In this document: positions 6,409 to 13,319 of the stretch, piece after piece
Numbering within the stretch: the first letter of the stretch is position 1
Layout of the letters: every line of letters starts with the position of its first letter
The notes under the pieces: generated by a model
Databases searched by the model: none
Told to the model about the DNA's origin: nothing
Seen by the model: only the letters and a program-made list of their open reading frames with translations
Origin: Rubritepida sp.
GTDB lineage: Bacteria; Pseudomonadota; Alphaproteobacteria; Acetobacterales; Acetobacteraceae
Length of the DNA stretch: 17,263 bases
Direction of reading: 5' to 3'
Assembly: GCA_014376425.1 (NCBI GenBank)
Contig: JACMRO010000327.1
Span: 1-17,263 of the forward strand
Program-made: the position numbers and the translations under genes

Positions 6409-7125
6409 TCAGCGCGGCTTCACCGGCAGGCCCATTGCGCGGAAGCGTGCCTCCACCACGTCGAGGTCGTGCAGCCCCGATGGGCTGGCGCGGCCGGGTT
6501 GTTCGGACAGCCGCGGCGCGCGGTGCCGGCGCCAGAGTTCCAGCAGCCGGCGCAACTCGGGCAGCGGTTCGACATGGTCGTCCACCCGCAGGTCGATATC
6601 GGCGAAATCCTCGATCGTGATCAGCTGCAACGCCGCGGATTGCCGGCCGCGCCGGTCGCCGCCCGCCGCCTCCCCGGCGTCCAGCGCTGCCAGCATGCGT
6701 TCGGGCAGCGCCAGCTCGGTGCGGGTGAGGAAGGCGGCGGTGGTGTCGGCCACAACCGATTCGTGGCTCAGCATGTTGCCGGCGACGGACCAGCCGGTGC
6801 CGGTGATGTGCCCGGCCCATTCGACGCAGCGCCCCCCGGTCCAGGCGGCGGCGCGGCCGTGGCCATCGATGGCATGGACCTGGCGCAGGGCCCGGCCCTC
6901 ATCCATGGCAATGGCGCCCTCCACCGCCGGCACCGGCGCCACACCGCGCGCCATGGCGTCCAGGATGGCGGGGCCGAGGTAGCGGTTGGTCATGCTTTGG
7001 GTGGCGACGGCGCCCACCCCGGCGCGCAGATGTGGCACCGCCGCCCCCACGGCCAGGTTGCAGGTGGTGACGGCGATGGCAAAGGCGCCAGTCTCGGGCT
7101 CGTGGGCAAGGAGCGACCAGGTGAT
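6409..7125 (-). CDS. DUF1028 family protein (Ntn-hydrolase-like) lacking a normal start codon
   Basis: A 238-residue DUF1028 protein. This family has an Ntn-hydrolase-like fold, unknown activity, and often sits near amidohydrolases and peptide or amine transporters. Recognised stretches are TWSLLAHEPETGAFAIAVTT, RAGVGAVATQSMTNRYLGP, GTGWSVAGNMLS and LDAGEAAGGDRRGRQSAAL. The expected N terminus (M-T-W-S-L-L-A) is intact except that codon 1, at 7125-7123, is ATC. No ATG, GTG or TTG occurs between the upstream in-frame stop near 7230 and the GTG at 7050, and starting at 7050 would remove 25 conserved residues. AAGG lies nine bases before the ATC. Either ATC is used as a rare start, the gene has lost its ATG by mutation, or one base is miscalled. 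Its stop abuts the permease remnant. Confidence 0.78.
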   Translation of the reverse strand: MTWSLLAHEPETGAFAIAVTTCNLAVGAAVPHLRAGVGAVATQSMTNRYLGPAILDAMARGVAPVPAVEGAIAMDEGRALRQVHAIDGHGRAAAWTGGRCVEWAGHITGTGWSVAGNMLSHESVVADTTAAFLTRTELALPERMLAALDAGEAAGGDRRGRQSAALQLITIEDFADIDLRVDDHVEPLPELRRLLELWRRHRAPRLSEQPGRASPSGLHDLDVVEARFRAMGLPVKPR

Positions 7126-7247
7126 GGCAGAAGGCCTTGTGATGTGGTGCAGACGACAACCTACAGACGGTGACGCAGCCGGGGGAAGGGGCTTGGTTGC
7201 GCACTGCGCCCCCGCATGGCTTGCTGGAGCTCAGGAGAAGACGCCCC

Positions 7248-8213
7248 ATGATACCACGCCGCACCTGGCTGGCCGCCATCCCCCTGGCGCTGCCCGCCCT
7301 CGCCCAGCATCCCTGGCCGGACAAGCCGATCCGCCTCATCGTCCCCTTCGGCCCGGGTGGCGCGATCGATACGCTCAGCCGCACCATGGCAGCGCGCTTC
7401 GCCGAATTCGCCAACGGCCAGCAGCTGGTGGTGGAGAACCGCGCCGGCGCCGGGGGCACCATCGGTGGCGCCTTCGCGGCGCAGCAGCGGCCCGATGGCG
7501 CCACGTTGATGATGGCCGATGTCGGCGCCAACGCCATCGGCCGGCTGCTGTACCCCTCGCTGGCCTACGACCCAATGACCGCGTTCACGCCCATCATCCA
7601 TCTGGTGAACCTGCCCGGCACGTTGATTGCCCACCCCGCGGTCACCCAGCAGACGATGGCGGAGATCATCGAGGCAGCTCGGGCGCGCCCCGACGGCTTC
7701 ACATTCTCCTCCGCCGGCAACGGCAATGGCAGCCACCTGTTTATGGAGCTGTTCCTCAAGCGTGCGGGGGTGCGGATGGTGCACGTCCCCTACCGTTCGG
7801 GTGCCGAGATGGTGACGGCGCTGATCCGCGGCGACGCCCAGTTCGGCTTCCCGACGGTCTCGTCGGCGCTGTCGATGGTCCGTGAGGGGCGGGCGCGGGC
7901 GGTGGCGGTCAGCGTGCCGGGCGGCACGCCGCTGCTGCCGGGGATACCAGCGGTGGACAGCGTGCTGCCCGGCTTCAATGTCGCGGTGTGGCACGGCATC
8001 CTGGCGCCGGCGGGCATGGAGCGCGGCATGGTGCTGCGCGTCAACGAGGTGTTCGGCCGCATCGCAGCCCTGCCCGAGGTGCGGGAGCGCATCTTCCAGG
8101 GCCAGGCCGGCGCGGTCGTGGGCGGCACGCCCGAGGATTTCGCCGGCCACATCCGGCGCGAATACGAGACCTGGGGACCGATCATCCGCGAAGGGAACAT
8201 CCGTGCCGAGTGA
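7248..8213 (+). CDS. Bug/TctC family tripartite tricarboxylate receptor (first of three)
   Basis: A 321-residue periplasmic solute-binding protein of the Bug (TctC) family, which captures carboxylated or other small organic compounds. It has an N-terminal signal peptide (MIPRRTWLAAIPLALPALA) with a twin-arginine-like RRTWL, so Tat export is possible. Family hallmarks are PIRLIVPFGPGGAIDTLSR with the loop Asp41, VVENRAGAGGTIG, GFTFSSAGNGNGSH and VHVPYRSGAEMVTALI. ATG at 7248 is preceded by AGGAGA ten bases upstream. It diverges from the DUF1028 gene across 122 bases. No TctA or TctB membrane gene is nearby, as is usual for orphan Bug receptors. The next gene overlaps its end. The ligand is unknown. 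Confidence 0.93.
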   Translation: MIPRRTWLAAIPLALPALAQHPWPDKPIRLIVPFGPGGAIDTLSRTMAARFAEFANGQQLVVENRAGAGGTIGGAFAAQQRPDGATLMMADVGANAIGRLLYPSLAYDPMTAFTPIIHLVNLPGTLIAHPAVTQQTMAEIIEAARARPDGFTFSSAGNGNGSHLFMELFLKRAGVRMVHVPYRSGAEMVTALIRGDAQFGFPTVSSALSMVREGRARAVAVSVPGGTPLLPGIPAVDSVLPGFNVAVWHGILAPAGMERGMVLRVNEVFGRIAALPEVRERIFQGQAGAVVGGTPEDFAGHIRREYETWGPIIREGNIRAE

Positions 8214-8916
8214 GGCGCGGCCAGCCAGCACCATCCTGCTGCTGCGGGACGGCGCCGAGGGCCTGGAGGTATTCATGGTCGTACGCAACCGCGCCATCGA
8301 TTTCGCGGGCGGTGCCCTGGTCTTCCCCGGCGGGAGGGTAGAGGAGGCGGATGCCGCGCTGGGCGACCCCTTCCGCATCGCCGCGATCCGCGAGGCGTTC
8401 GAGGAGTCGGGGCTGTTGCTGGCCCGCCGCGGCGGCGACATGTTGGCCGAACACAGCCTGCCCCGAGATGGCGATTTTCACGCCGTGCTGGCCGAGCACG
8501 CTCTGACGCCCGCCGCCGACGCGCTGGTCCATTTCGCCCACTGGATCACGCCCCCCGACATGCCCAAGCGCTTCGATACGCATTTCTACCTGGCCGAAGC
8601 GCCGGCGCAGCAGATCGGGCTGCATGATGGCGACGAGGCGGTCGAAAGCGTCTGGATCACCCCTGGCCAGGCGCTGGCCGAGGCGGAGGTGGGGCAGCGC
8701 GTGCTGGTCTTCGCGACCCGGCTGAACCTTGTGCGCCTGGCCCGCTTCGGCCACGTGGCCGAGGCGCTGGCTGGCGCGGGGCCGGTGGTGACGGTCTGCC
8801 CGGAGCCGTTCGAGGACGAGGCCGGCAAGTGGATGCGCATCCCCGAAGCGGCGGGCTATGGCGGCGGGGTGTTCAAGGCGGTGGGACGGCCGATGCGGCC
8901 TGTGGAACCTGGCTAA
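8203..8916 (+). CDS. Nudix hydrolase (NUDT7/NUDT19-like layout)
   Basis: A 237-residue Nudix-superfamily protein, which would cleave a nucleoside diphosphate linked to another moiety (CoA, NADH, sugar or polyphosphate). The start of the domain reads ILLLRDGAEGLEVFMVVRN. The Nudix box is split, with FPGGRVEEAD at 41-50 and REAFEESGLLL at 63-73, which carries the metal-binding REx2EExG. The insertion within the box resembles NUDT7/NUDT19-type proteins, some of which act on CoA derivatives; that subfamily link is tentative. The start is GTG at 8203, overlapping the receptor gene by 11 bases, with AAGGGAA about seven bases upstream inside that gene. It ends three bases from the stop of a convergent gene, leaving no room for a dedicated terminator. 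Confidence 0.9.
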   Translation: MPSEARPASTILLLRDGAEGLEVFMVVRNRAIDFAGGALVFPGGRVEEADAALGDPFRIAAIREAFEESGLLLARRGGDMLAEHSLPRDGDFHAVLAEHALTPAADALVHFAHWITPPDMPKRFDTHFYLAEAPAQQIGLHDGDEAVESVWITPGQALAEAEVGQRVLVFATRLNLVRLARFGHVAEALAGAGPVVTVCPEPFEDEAGKWMRIPEAAGYGGGVFKAVGRPMRPVEPG

Positions 8917-8919
8917 GGC

Positions 8920-9855
8920 TCAAAGCCGCCAGTTGCGCAGGACGTCCGCATCTTCGGTGGTGCAGTCCCCGCCCAGCCAGGGATGGGCCTCGCCATGCAT
9001 GGCCGCCCATAAGGGCCGGAAGCCGCCACAACTGAGCACCGCGCGGATTTGTCGCAGTGTGAGCGCGCGTTCCTCGCCGCCCTCCGGCCAGCCGCGCCAC
9101 AATTCCATGGCCGCGTCTCCGTGGCCGGCATGGAACAGGCAAAGGGCACGACGGGCATATTCCGCTTCGGGCCGCCAGAGGTGGGCCAATCGCGGGTCGC
9201 TCCCCCATACGCCGGCATTCAGCGCCGCCACCGCATCGGGCACCGAGGCAAAAGACGGCGGGGCTCGGCGCAAGGACCGCTGACTGCCACGCCGGGGGCA
9301 GGTCGGGCCGAGCGCCTCGGCCACCGAGCCTCGCATGGCAGGGAGATCGGGTTGCAGCCTGCCATGCCGCAGGCGGTAGGCAATGGGAACGCGCAGATCT
9401 GTCCCCAGGCTGACATTGAGGTCCCAGAAGTCGAGCTGGCCATCAGGCAGCCACAGGCTCCCCGCCTCGCGGACCGGCGCCACCTCAGCGCCCTTGCCGC
9501 CGTAGAAGCGCCCCGCCAGGTGCCAGGCGCCGTTGGTTCGTACCAGGATGTGAAGTTGAAAGCAGCAGTAGGCGCCACCCGTCCAGCCGCGGACCATGAC
9601 CGCCGGCCGCCCGGCAATTGGGTCGAGCGGCACCGCGGTCAGCGACTGATCGTTCAGGAGGGCACGCCGCCTTCCTTCCCGCACCGCCAGCAGCGCCTGA
9701 TTGCCCTCGGACGTGCGGCGGATGATGAGTTGGCCGCCGGTGCCCGGCACGACCTGCTCGGGCAACCCGGCGGCGTGCGCGGGGCCAAGGAGGAGCAGCA
9801 CCAGCAGCCAGATCAGCACTTCATCTGCGCCGCCAGATCGATGAAATCTTCGCAC
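8920..9855 (-). CDS. Secreted protein of unknown function
   Basis: A 311-residue protein I do not recognise. A signal peptide is clear: a basic start (MRRFHRS), a leucine-rich core (LIWLLVLLLLG) and a likely cleavage after AHA, so it is probably periplasmic. The mature part has a beta-rich stretch with GGAYCCFQLHILV, GRFYGGKGAEVAPV and SLWLPDGQLDFWDLNV (about 95-150), then an Ala/Arg/Trp-rich helical half (about 215-300) with scattered cysteines (CLF, SCGG, DCTTED). Two GTG starts are possible: 9855, which gives the basic n-region and overlaps the HAD gene by 43 bases, and 9819 (LIWLLV start, 7-base overlap). I favour 9855 for the signal-peptide charge, with low certainty. It is the last gene of the Bug-lyase-HAD run. 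No catalytic motif is evident. Confidence 0.75.
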   Translation of the reverse strand: MRRFHRSGGADEVLIWLLVLLLLGPAHAAGLPEQVVPGTGGQLIIRRTSEGNQALLAVREGRRRALLNDQSLTAVPLDPIAGRPAVMVRGWTGGAYCCFQLHILVRTNGAWHLAGRFYGGKGAEVAPVREAGSLWLPDGQLDFWDLNVSLGTDLRVPIAYRLRHGRLQPDLPAMRGSVAEALGPTCPRRGSQRSLRRAPPSFASVPDAVAALNAGVWGSDPRLAHLWRPEAEYARRALCLFHAGHGDAAMELWRGWPEGGEERALTLRQIRAVLSCGGFRPLWAAMHGEAHPWLGGDCTTEDADVLRNWRL

Positions 9856-10514
9856 ACCCAGTCCCAGGGATCCTCCGCGGTCAGGTCGGTGGTTTGGCCG
9901 GGCCCGTGCTCGCCGCGGCGGAAGACGAAGGCGGTGGCGAGGCCGGCGGCCCGCGCCGCCCGCAGGTCGCCATTATGCGCCGCCACCAGGCACAGCTCGG
10001 CCGGCGCGATGGCCAGGATCTCGGCGGTGCGGGTGTAGGCAAGGGGGTCGGGCTTGTAGGCCTGCACGGGTTCGGCGCCCAGCACCGCGTCCCAGGGAAT
10101 GCCGGCACGCTTGGCCATGTTGGCCAACAGCAGGATGTTGCCGTTGGACAGCGGCGCCAGAAAGAATTTCCGGCGCAAGCGATGCAGGCCGAGCAGCACG
10201 TCCGGCCAGGGGTCGAGCGCATGCCAGGCCAGGTTCAACGCATCCAGATCAGCCGCTGCCGCGCGAACCCCGTGGTCGGCCAGCATCGTCTCCAGGTTTT
10301 CCCGATGGAGCACGTCGAGGCGGGTGAAGGGGCGGCGACCGGCGCGGCATTCCTCCATCGCCGGCTGGTAGCGGCGGCGCCAGGCATCCGCCAGCGCGAA
10401 CGGGTCGAGTTCGGGCCGGCCGTGCGCCACCAGGAAGGGGGCCAGCGCACGGGCGATGCCCGAACGCCAGTCGACCACGGTGCCGAAGGTGTCGAAAACC
10501 AGAGCCTTGATCAT
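9813..10514 (-). CDS. Haloacid dehalogenase type II (L-2-haloacid dehalogenase-like HAD)
   Basis: A 233-residue HAD-superfamily hydrolase of the 2-haloacid dehalogenase subgroup, which hydrolyses 2-halocarboxylic acids to 2-hydroxyacids through an aspartyl ester. The nucleophile is Asp8 in FDTFGTVVDWR. The second Asp found in phosphatases is replaced by Phe10, as expected for dehalogenases. SNGN (123-126), Lys154 in YKPDPLAY and VAAHNGDL (177-184, with Asn181 and Asp183) match the remaining active-site motifs. There is no signal peptide. ATG at 10514 overlaps the lyase stop as ATGA, a sign of coupling. Position after a C-C lyase-like gene and a Bug receptor suggests use on a 2-substituted organic acid. 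Many family members have unproven substrates, so dehalogenation is not certain. Confidence 0.9.
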   Translation of the reverse strand: MIKALVFDTFGTVVDWRSGIARALAPFLVAHGRPELDPFALADAWRRRYQPAMEECRAGRRPFTRLDVLHRENLETMLADHGVRAAAADLDALNLAWHALDPWPDVLLGLHRLRRKFFLAPLSNGNILLLANMAKRAGIPWDAVLGAEPVQAYKPDPLAYTRTAEILAIAPAELCLVAAHNGDLRAARAAGLATAFVFRRGEHGPGQTTDLTAEDPWDWVCEDFIDLAAQMKC

Positions 10515-11392
10515 TCGGCTGCTTCCGGCTGCGCCCAGCGTTTGTCGAAGGCCCAGACGTCGGGGAAGCCCATCAGCTCGCAGATGCGGCCGAAGCCGTA
10601 GCTCTCCTGCAGCGGCAGACCAGTGCTGTCGCCCTGCGATTTCAGGTGGCTGAAGGCGCGCTCGAAGGCTGCGGCTGCCGCCAGGAAGCCCACTGCGGGG
10701 TAGATGGCGATGCCGTAGCCTATCTCGCGCAGGCGCGCGGCGGGCAGGATGGGGGTGCGGCCACCTTCCACCATGTTCGCCAGCAGCGGTTTGCCGGGCA
10801 AGGCGCGGCCGATCTCCATCATCTCGGCCTCGCTCTCCGGGCTTTCGATGAAGACGACGTCGGCGCCGGCCTCGTCGAACATGTGGCCGCGGCGAATCGC
10901 CTCCTCCAGCCCCAGCCCGGTGCGGGCATCGGTGCGCGCCACTATCAGGAAGTTGGGGTCGCGCCGCGCCTCGACGGCGACGCGGATTTTGAGCACCATC
11001 TCCTCGGCCGGAATGACACGGCGGCCGGGGGTGTGGCCGCATTTCTTTGGGCTCTCCTGATCCTCCAGCTGGATCCCGGAAATGCCCGCCGCCTCATAGC
11101 CCTGCACGGTATGGCGCACGTTCAGCAGCCCGCCATAGCCGGTATCGGCATCGGCGATGATCGGCGTCCTGGCCAGTGCGGCGAAGCGGCCCATGCGGCC
11201 GACCATGTCGGTATAGGTGGCGATGCCGGCATCGGCCACGCCCATATGGGAGGCGACGGTGCCGAAGCCTGTTCCATAGAGGCAGTCGAACCCCATACCG
11301 TCCGCGACGAGGGTGGAGATGCCGTCGAAGATGCCGGGTGCCACGATGAACTTTTTCGCATCGAAAGCGGCTTTGAGGGAGGCTCTGGCCAT
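10511..11392 (-). CDS. Isocitrate lyase/PEP mutase family protein
   Basis: A 293-residue TIM-barrel enzyme of the ICL/PEPM superfamily, which makes or breaks C-C or C-P bonds next to carboxylates. Visible elements are VAPGIFDGISTLVA and YGTGFGTVASHMG near the N terminus, the metal-binding DADTGYGG (81-88), QLEDQ (109-113, Glu110/Asp111), and the gating-loop motif KKCGH (116-120) whose Cys118 is typical of the lyase branch (isocitrate, methylisocitrate and dimethylmalate lyases). ARTDAR follows. The full ICL insertion is absent and the length fits the short lyase or oxaloacetate decarboxylase group. ATG at 11392 has AGGAACC upstream and lies eight bases after the Bug stop. The partners are a receptor and a HAD enzyme, so the likely role is cleavage of a branched or hydroxylated dicarboxylate. 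The exact substrate is open. Confidence 0.92.
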   Translation of the reverse strand: MARASLKAAFDAKKFIVAPGIFDGISTLVADGMGFDCLYGTGFGTVASHMGVADAGIATYTDMVGRMGRFAALARTPIIADADTGYGGLLNVRHTVQGYEAAGISGIQLEDQESPKKCGHTPGRRVIPAEEMVLKIRVAVEARRDPNFLIVARTDARTGLGLEEAIRRGHMFDEAGADVVFIESPESEAEMMEIGRALPGKPLLANMVEGGRTPILPAARLREIGYGIAIYPAVGFLAAAAAFERAFSHLKSQGDSTGLPLQESYGFGRICELMGFPDVWAFDKRWAQPEAAE

Positions 11393-11400
11393 GCTGGTTC

Positions 11401-12354
11401 CTACTGGCGGTTGATGTGGCCGGCGCGCGCGGCGTCGGCCCAGATGCTGTCCTCGCGCCGCATCGCCTCGAGCAGAGCGGCGGCGCGGCGGAAATCGGGC
11501 TCGATACCCAGGGCCGCAAGCCGCGCCTGGAACGCCGGGTCGCGAAAGGCGCCGCCGAACGTTTCGCCGATGCGTTCCACCAGCGCGGCCGGCATGCCCG
11601 ATGGGCCCAGCAGCGCCACCCAGCCGGCCAGGTCGAAGCCGGCGAAGCCTTGCTCCTGCATGGTGGGCACAGCGGGGAAGAATGGCGTGCGCGTCGCCGT
11701 CGAACAGGCGATCAACTTCACCCGGCCGGTGGCCATGTGCGGCACCACGCTGGCCGAGCTGGTCCAGCCCAGCGGCAGGTGCCCGGCCACGACATCGGTC
11801 ATCAGCTGGCTGCCGGCGCGGTACTGCACGTCGGGAATGTCGGCGCCGATGCGGCGCGCCATCTCCTGGCCGATGAACTGGGACAGAGCCTCGGTCGAGC
11901 CGGTGGACAGGGCGCGGGGGTTGGCGGCGGCAAAGCCGCGCAGGCCGGCCATGTCGTCGAAGGGCAGGGCATGGCCAGCGGCCAGCATCATGGTGTTGCG
12001 GGTCAGCATGGCGACCGGGCTGACGTCGCGGATCGGGTCGTAGGGCAGTGCTGCCATGGTGTGGCGGTTGAGAATGTGGGTGGAGACGACGGCGGTAAGC
12101 GTGTGGCCGTCCGGTTCGGCGCGGACCATCGCCTCGGTGCCGATCACACCGTTCCCGCCGGCGCGGTTCTCGACGACGATGGGGTGGGGCAGGAACGGGC
12201 GCAGCGCCTCGGCCAGGGCGCGGCCGAGTATGTCGGTACCCCCGCCGGCGGCGTAGGGGATGATGAGGCGCACCGGGCGGGCCGGCCAGGCAGGCTGCGC
12301 CCGGGCGGGCAGGGCGAGCGGTGCGGCAAGCAGCGCGCGGCGGGGCATGGACAT
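11401..12354 (-). CDS. Bug/TctC family tripartite tricarboxylate receptor (second of three)
   Basis: A 317-residue periplasmic binding protein of the Bug family. The signal peptide is MSMPRRALLAAPLALPARA, with an RRALL core that could be a Tat signal. The mature protein starts near QPAWPARPVRLIIPYAAGGG and has the loop Asp41, VVENRAGGNGVIG, LSTGSTEALSQF, VQYRAGSQLMTDVVAG and FFPAVPTMQEQGFAGFDLAG, all in family order. ATG at 12354 or 12348 is possible; neither has a strong ribosome-binding site. It heads a minus-strand run with the ICL/PEPM and HAD genes, eight bases before the former, and diverges from the NTF2-like gene across 58 bases that must hold both promoters. The ligand is probably the substrate of the downstream lyase (inference). 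No TctA/B genes are near. Confidence 0.92.
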   Translation of the reverse strand: MSMPRRALLAAPLALPARAQPAWPARPVRLIIPYAAGGGTDILGRALAEALRPFLPHPIVVENRAGGNGVIGTEAMVRAEPDGHTLTAVVSTHILNRHTMAALPYDPIRDVSPVAMLTRNTMMLAAGHALPFDDMAGLRGFAAANPRALSTGSTEALSQFIGQEMARRIGADIPDVQYRAGSQLMTDVVAGHLPLGWTSSASVVPHMATGRVKLIACSTATRTPFFPAVPTMQEQGFAGFDLAGWVALLGPSGMPAALVERIGETFGGAFRDPAFQARLAALGIEPDFRRAAALLEAMRREDSIWADAARAGHINRQ

Positions 12355-12412
12355 GGGTAGGATGTTGCGCCCGCGTCCACCCTGCAGCAAGCTGGGCTCA
12401 GGAGGAAACCAC

Positions 12413-12814
12413 ATGCCCGAAGCCCCAGTCCCCAATCCCGACACCGCCGCCATGGCCGCGATCGAGGCGGTGATCCACACCTATCTCGACGGTCTGTACG
12501 AGGGCGATGCCGACAAGCTGGCCGCCGCCTTCCACCCGGCTTCCGAGTTGCGCTCGGAAAAGGACGGCGCGCTGGTGGAGGTGCGGCGCGACGCCTGGCT
12601 GGAGGCGGTCCGCGCCCGGCCCAACCCGAAGGCACAGGGGCTGACGCGCCACGACCGGATCCTGGCGATTGACCTCGCGGGGCCGGAGCTGGCGGTGGTG
12701 AAGCTGAACTGCGCCATCCCGCCACGCTTCTTCACCGATGTGCTGGTGCTGCTGAAGCTGGCGGATGGCTGGCGCATTGTGAGCAAGGCGTTCCGGACCG
12801 AAACGCGCGGGTAG
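12413..12814 (+). CDS. NTF2/SnoaL-like (lumazine-binding-type) protein
   Basis: A 133-residue protein with an NTF2-like cone fold. The N-terminal helix AAIEAVIHTYLDGLYEGDADKL is followed by AFHPASELRSEKDGALVEV, then a helix with WLEAVRAR and the strands ELAVVKLNCAI, FFTDVLVLLKLADGWRIVSKAF, the classic ending of SnoaL/DUF4440/lumazine-binding-2 proteins. Members are enzymes (isomerases, dehydratases, hydrolases) or small-ligand binders, so no specific reaction can be stated. The FHPASELRS segment is often found in the putative lumazine-binding group. ATG at 12413 has a strong GGAGGAAA site. It is transcribed divergently from the Bug-lyase-HAD run and may share regulation with it. It stands alone; about 500 bases without a clear gene follow. 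Confidence 0.88.
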   Translation: MPEAPVPNPDTAAMAAIEAVIHTYLDGLYEGDADKLAAAFHPASELRSEKDGALVEVRRDAWLEAVRARPNPKAQGLTRHDRILAIDLAGPELAVVKLNCAIPPRFFTDVLVLLKLADGWRIVSKAFRTETRG

Positions 12815-13319
12815 TCGGCCGCCGCGCTGTGCCGCCGCTGGCGTGGCCCGCGGTGGCACGCAGGAGCCGCCCTTGCGTGCGGCGCTGGCGCTCTGGCTGG
12901 GCACGGCGCTAGTGGTGATGTTCAACACCATGCCGGCAATCGGGCGGCGGCTCACCGCCGGCTAAAAGCCGCGCCTGCTGTTGGTGCCCGTTCCGTTGTC
13001 CCGCACCCTGACCTGCGTGCCTCCGACTTCATCGGCGGCGGCATCGCGCTCTGGACGCCATAGCCGCGCATGCCCGCATCGTCACGCTGAACAGCGCCAT
13101 CGGCGGTGTGCTGCCGAATTCTGAGGGCAACCTGTTCTGCGTCACTGCCGGCTCCGTCCTCCGGCCAATCCGGAGAGTGTCACGCGAGACCGCCGTCAAC
13201 GCTCCCGGCGGCATCTCCCATGGCATCACGATGCGCTGCCCGGCCTGAAGACCGACCCTTGGCTGCTTGCATAGCGGCAAGCCGGGATTTGATCCGGCGG
13301 CGCCCGAGGTAATAGCCAG
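12815..13319. other. 505-bp region without a convincing gene, possibly degenerate coding remnants
   Basis: No gene of recognisable family is present. Three weak things are visible. First, GTGCCGCC at about 12829 pairs imperfectly with GGTGGCAC at about 12852, a possible hairpin after the NTF2-like gene. Second, AGGAG at 12862-12866 precedes a TTG at 12873 opening a 30-codon plus-strand frame to 12965 that encodes one hydrophobic helix (LALWLGTALVVMF), which could be the 5' stub of a lost membrane protein. Third, an open plus-strand stretch from about 13060 to 13247 reads ARIVTLNSAIGGVLPNSEGN, with no start and no family I know. The region looks like decayed coding DNA rather than a regulatory zone, but this is a weak inference. 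Confidence 0.4.
12873..12965 (+). pseudogene. Possible 5' stub of a membrane-protein gene
   Basis: A 30-codon frame starting with TTG after a well-placed AGGAG (six-base spacer) encodes a single hydrophobic segment (ALALWLGTALVVMFNTM) and stops at TAA. It could be the truncated start of a transporter or a genuine micro-protein. The evidence is only the ribosome-binding site and hydrophobicity. Confidence 0.2.

Noticed and set aside
10646..12043. A 465-codon open frame on the plus strand
   Set aside because: Antisense to the ICL/PEPM and second Bug genes, which are certain. The composition is shadow-like and no motif is seen.
13029..13280. An 83-codon minus-strand frame in the gene-poor stretch
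   Set aside because: No ribosome-binding site, no family features, and an antisense coding-like frame is equally plausible. I cannot support it as a gene.
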